A stretch of DNA of 64,000 nucleotides from Rhodamnia argentea (taxonomy: Eukaryota > Streptophyta > Magnoliopsida > Myrtales > Myrtaceae). Numbering within the stretch: the first letter of the stretch is position 1; each line of letters begins with the position of its first letter. Where the stretch lies: NCBI RefSeq assembly GCF_020921035.1, contig NC_063160.1, positions 22,479,595-22,543,594 on the forward strand, given 5' to 3'. Made by a program: the position numbers and the translations under genes. The notes beneath the pieces were generated by a model. The model had not been told where the DNA came from, did not search any database, and was given only the letters and a program-made list of their open reading frames with translations. Shown here in pieces: positions 61,079-64,000 of this stretch.

Positions 61079-62079
61079 ATTAAAACATACTATCGGAGGG
61101 CATCATCTGTTTTTGCTATCAATAGACAACAATTCTGAGGTTGTACCTGTGGGTATTACTCACTTCCTTAGGCTGATCAATGACAACCACTTTGAAATTA
61201 TGAGGCTTCTTTATCCTAAAAGATCGTGTTATTAATATCATTATGTGGAAATATGCCGTTTCTCGCTCATCAGAATTGTGTTCTTCCATGGTTGCTAATC
61301 CCGAGTTGTCAAATGTGTCATTATAGCATTTTTCTGCATGATATGAAAGAGTAAACTTCCTGCATTTCGTAAGCAAACTGAATAAAGTCTCATCTCATGT
61401 AGCTGTTATGCATAGCAGGCATTCTACCTGCAATGAGAGCTCTCATATGGGTACAAGCATCAGCTTATATTGATTGGCATGCTAGTTTCTTTTTAATGAA
61501 GTTGGGCTATACTCTGACAAATTTGTCACTGAAAAAAAATATCTCAACATTATTGATGTCATTAAAAGCCTTTATTGGAACGTTATACACGAATTATTAT
61601 ACCTGACCTCTGTGTCGAACGAAGTTACCTAGAAATACAATGGTTTTTGGCTTTATTTGTCTGCGAGCACCCGTTCACCATACAAACTCAATTGATCACC
61701 CTTTTGATTCTGCCCAAACCTATCTATTCTGAGACAGAACTTTAGCTGCTGCTGCTGCTTCCTCTTCTGCTTCTGGACCTTAATAGCCTCAATAATCTGT
61801 TTCTCTGTCTTTGGATGAAAGAGTGACACCGCGGCATGTGCAATGGAGATCCTCCGCATAGTAATGTTTGGATACACTCACTTTCCTGCACATTGATCGC
61901 CAATGACAAGTGAGAGAGAGCCTAACTAGCAGACCTACCACAAATTCTGTCAAAGACGTTCAGAAGGCATTCATTTCCCTAAGGCAGGTGTTTGCATTTA
62001 CTGCAGTTATAAGCTGGTCTAGTTCACTGGAGTCGATATAAATTTAGACGTGAACTTAGAAACGGCAATAGACTTGCCT
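61079..62079. other. Tail-to-tail spacer between DYW gene and PHOT2
   Basis: Holds both 3' UTRs. A 74-codon frame on the minus strand (61877-61653) encodes a basic, Gln-rich stretch (R-K-Q-Q-Q-Q-L). I recognise no family, and it may be chance or part of the PHOT2 3' UTR. Confidence 0.4.
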
Positions 62080-63771
62080 TCAAAATATATCCAGGTCCAT
62101 GGAAGAGACGAGCACTCCATCCTCTTCCCAATGTACATCCTTGGCTTTTGGATCCTTTCCAATTAGCTGAAGAGGCGCTTCTAGTGGAGGTGGGGACTGC
62201 AGGGAAAAACATAATTCAGCAGCCATAAAAGGTAGCTTACGTAGGTTCATGATGCATCTTGGCCTCTATATGATTTCTGAGAGACTAGTTCCTGGATATA
62301 GGACAAAGGGTGAGTTTTCACTGCTGAAAGAAAAGTACCATGCAGCGAATGAGAGGCCAGTTGATCTCCCGGAAGAAAGGATGTTGCTTGATTTCATTGG
62401 CGCCATTATTTGATCCTAGACGGGATGCAGGATCTCTCTGTAACAACGCATAGATGAGTTGCCTGGCTGCGAGACTTACCTGGAGTGTGAAATAAGGATT
62501 CAGTTCATCAGATTCTCCCGAGAGAATGCTAAAACAAATGCCTAGCATAGCAAGTAATTCACATATTTAGGTGGAATATGGCTGTGAAAGTTCAAAGGAA
62601 GCATAGTCAGACTTCACTGAAAATCTTTTGGTCAAAGAAGATGAAAATACATGAGGAGGAAGTATGTTTTCATTTAATGTCTAACACAGATGAAGTTCAT
62701 ACTCGAATGCTACTTGGGAATGTTAGATCCTTGTGCAAGATGTTGGCAAATGTCTTCTGCCTGTTCTTTCCTCTAAAAGGCGTCCGCCCATACAACATCT
62801 CGTACAATAAGATGCCTGAATGTGTGAAACAAGTAGGTCCATCAGAAACTGACGCAACTGTTGTCATGACCTATCAAATGAAGAGTACAAAGTGATGTCG
62901 CCTACAAACTTCATGTACTTACCAAGGGCCCACCAATCGATAACGCTGCTATGCCCTGCTCCTGTTATAATTTCCTGCAAAGACAGATCGAGTTCAACTT
63001 GAGAATGTCAGAGCAACCATGCTCAGTTATAACTGAAGCCTTAATTGGAGGATTAAACAATGCATGCTGAACAATTAACAGGACTTTCTGGGTGTAAAGG
63101 AACTCCTTATGCAGTTACTCAATAATCTGAACAAAGTTAAAAACCAAAAAAGCATGGAGATCCATCATACAGGTGCAATGTACTCTTCAGTTCCGAGAAA
63201 GGAATTGGATTGTGTTACTGGTTCGGCAACAAACATCGCTTGTGGCTGACTCCTTGATTTTCTTCTACTTTTGGGAGGGGGACGATGTATTATCTGTAGA
63301 ACATGTTAGAAGTTAGTACATTTATGGTCCCTTGTTCGAGCATTCTTTATCAATTCCAAATGATGTTCATGAAAAGTTGACTATATGGTAGGAATAAGAA
63401 ACTTACTTGGGGTTTACAGGATGTCAAGAAGGATAAGTCGAAGTCAGTCAATACGACATGCCCATCCTTCTGGAGTAAAATGTTCTCAGGCTTCAAGTCC
63501 CGATATACTATTCCTGCTCCAGAAAGAACAATACACATCGAATGTAAAAGGAACAAATAAAAGGTTTTCCCATGAAAGGGCATGATCAAATAAAAGGTTT
63601 TCTCATGAAAGCGCAAGGAGAAAGATCATCATTGATGAGCTTGGTGCGACAAAAACTAGAAAGATATGCTAGAAGCTTCAGTGACTCTGCATTCATAACT
63701 TTTGTTAACTCATTGACATACCTAAGCAATGAAGATATTCCAAACCAACAAGGACCTCTGCTGCATAGAAC
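62080..63771 (-). CDS. PHOT2: Phototropin 2, C-terminal kinase part (cut by the window edge)
   Basis: Blue-light receptor kinase at the plasma membrane that controls phototropism, stomatal opening and chloroplast movement. Only the last seven exons are in the window: 63771-63722, 63513-63407, 63293-63171, 62974-62923, 62815-62703, 62479-62339, 62196-62080. They give about 233 residues. The LOV domains and the kinase N-lobe lie beyond 64000. Seen here are Y-R-D-L-K-P-E-N, the D-F-D magnesium motif normal for AGC-VIII kinases, the basic insert K-S-R-R-K-S-R-S-Q, then [29 protein letters not shown] and N-E-I-K-Q-H-P-F-F. The tail is S-S-M-D-L-D-I-F. The activation segment and tail fit PHOT2 better than PHOT1. 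All exons join in frame. Confidence 0.92.
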
Positions 63772-64000
63772 CTGGAAACAAAGAACAGTTTACACTAAGT
63801 AGCTGGAGGTTGTTCCCGGCAAGGGCTAACTATTCCAAACATAAAGCTTAGAAAGGTTCAATTGGTTCTCCACCAGAACAGTCCAACATGGATGATACTA
63901 ATGAAGAACACCAACTAGGAGGCACTGGTTCATCAAAGAATATATCTGACATTCAAGGATGTACTGCCAAATTGGTAAGATTATTCAATTAATTCATATA
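63772..64000 (-). other. Part of a PHOT2 intron
   Basis: No exon of the next upstream kinase segment is seen, so the intron continues past the window. Confidence 0.6.

Noticed and set aside
61653-61877. 74-codon minus-strand frame after PHOT2
   Set aside because: Basic, Gln-rich and not recognised; likely chance or 3' UTR, so not called as a gene.
63407-63513. D-F-D instead of D-F-G as a sign of a dead kinase in PHOT2
   Set aside because: D-F-D is the normal form in plant AGC-VIII kinases, including phototropins.
1-64000. tRNA, rRNA, known microRNA precursors or CRISPR-like arrays
   Set aside because: No tRNA B-box-like words in a cloverleaf context, no rDNA, no mature sequence of the common conserved plant miRNAs, and no regularly spaced repeats were seen by eye.

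Overview
This is nuclear DNA of a flowering plant, almost certainly a rosid dicot. The genes are intron-bearing, intergenic DNA is AT-rich, and the families are plant-specific (FRS, AHL, DYW-type PPR, phototropin). Many small inverted-repeat elements resemble, from memory, those common in Myrtaceae such as Eucalyptus and its relatives. That genus-level guess is weak.

Layout. 1-4240 holds no host gene. It contains a fossil Ty3/gypsy (Tat-like) LTR end and the eroded 3' part of a Ty1/copia element. 4435-16584 (+) is an 11-exon ARF-GEF of the BIG family, best matched to BIG1, with a GC-AG first intron and an inverted-repeat element in its 2.6-kb second intron. 16585-22327 is intergenic. 22571-25019 (+) is HMG-CoA reductase in three exons. 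25020-35870 is a gene-poor stretch with a roughly 1.4-kb tandem duplication and several MITE-like elements. 35872-36639 (+) is an intronless AT-hook protein (AHL). 37631-37885 (-) is a small secreted, probably GPI-anchored, AGP-like protein. 39333-44473 (-) is a 12-exon ARID plus Hsp20-like protein. 46940-49890 (+) and 50769-53233 (-) are a tail-to-tail pair of FAR1-related genes, FRS5-like and FRS9-like. 57133-58200 (+) is a short PPR protein. 59042-61078 (+) is a complete PPR-DYW editing factor. 62080 to the right edge (-) is the kinase end of phototropin 2.

The genes do not form a pathway: plants have no operons. Several act in the nucleus on chromatin or light-linked transcription (AHL, ARID, FRS5, FRS9), and PHOT2 is a photoreceptor. 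The order BIG1-HMGR-AHL-ARID-FRS5-FRS9-PPR appears to be an ancestral block whose members, as I recall the Arabidopsis loci, are scattered over several short Arabidopsis segments. HMGR, AHL, ARID and FRS5 share CT-rich tracts in or near their leaders.

I found no clearly new biological system. The most useful observations are the ancestral block, the non-canonical BIG1 intron, the apparent loss of the middle HMGR intron, the FRS5/FRS9 pair in which one member lacks the DNA-binding finger and an intact transposase C/H motif, and the clusters of inverted-repeat elements.
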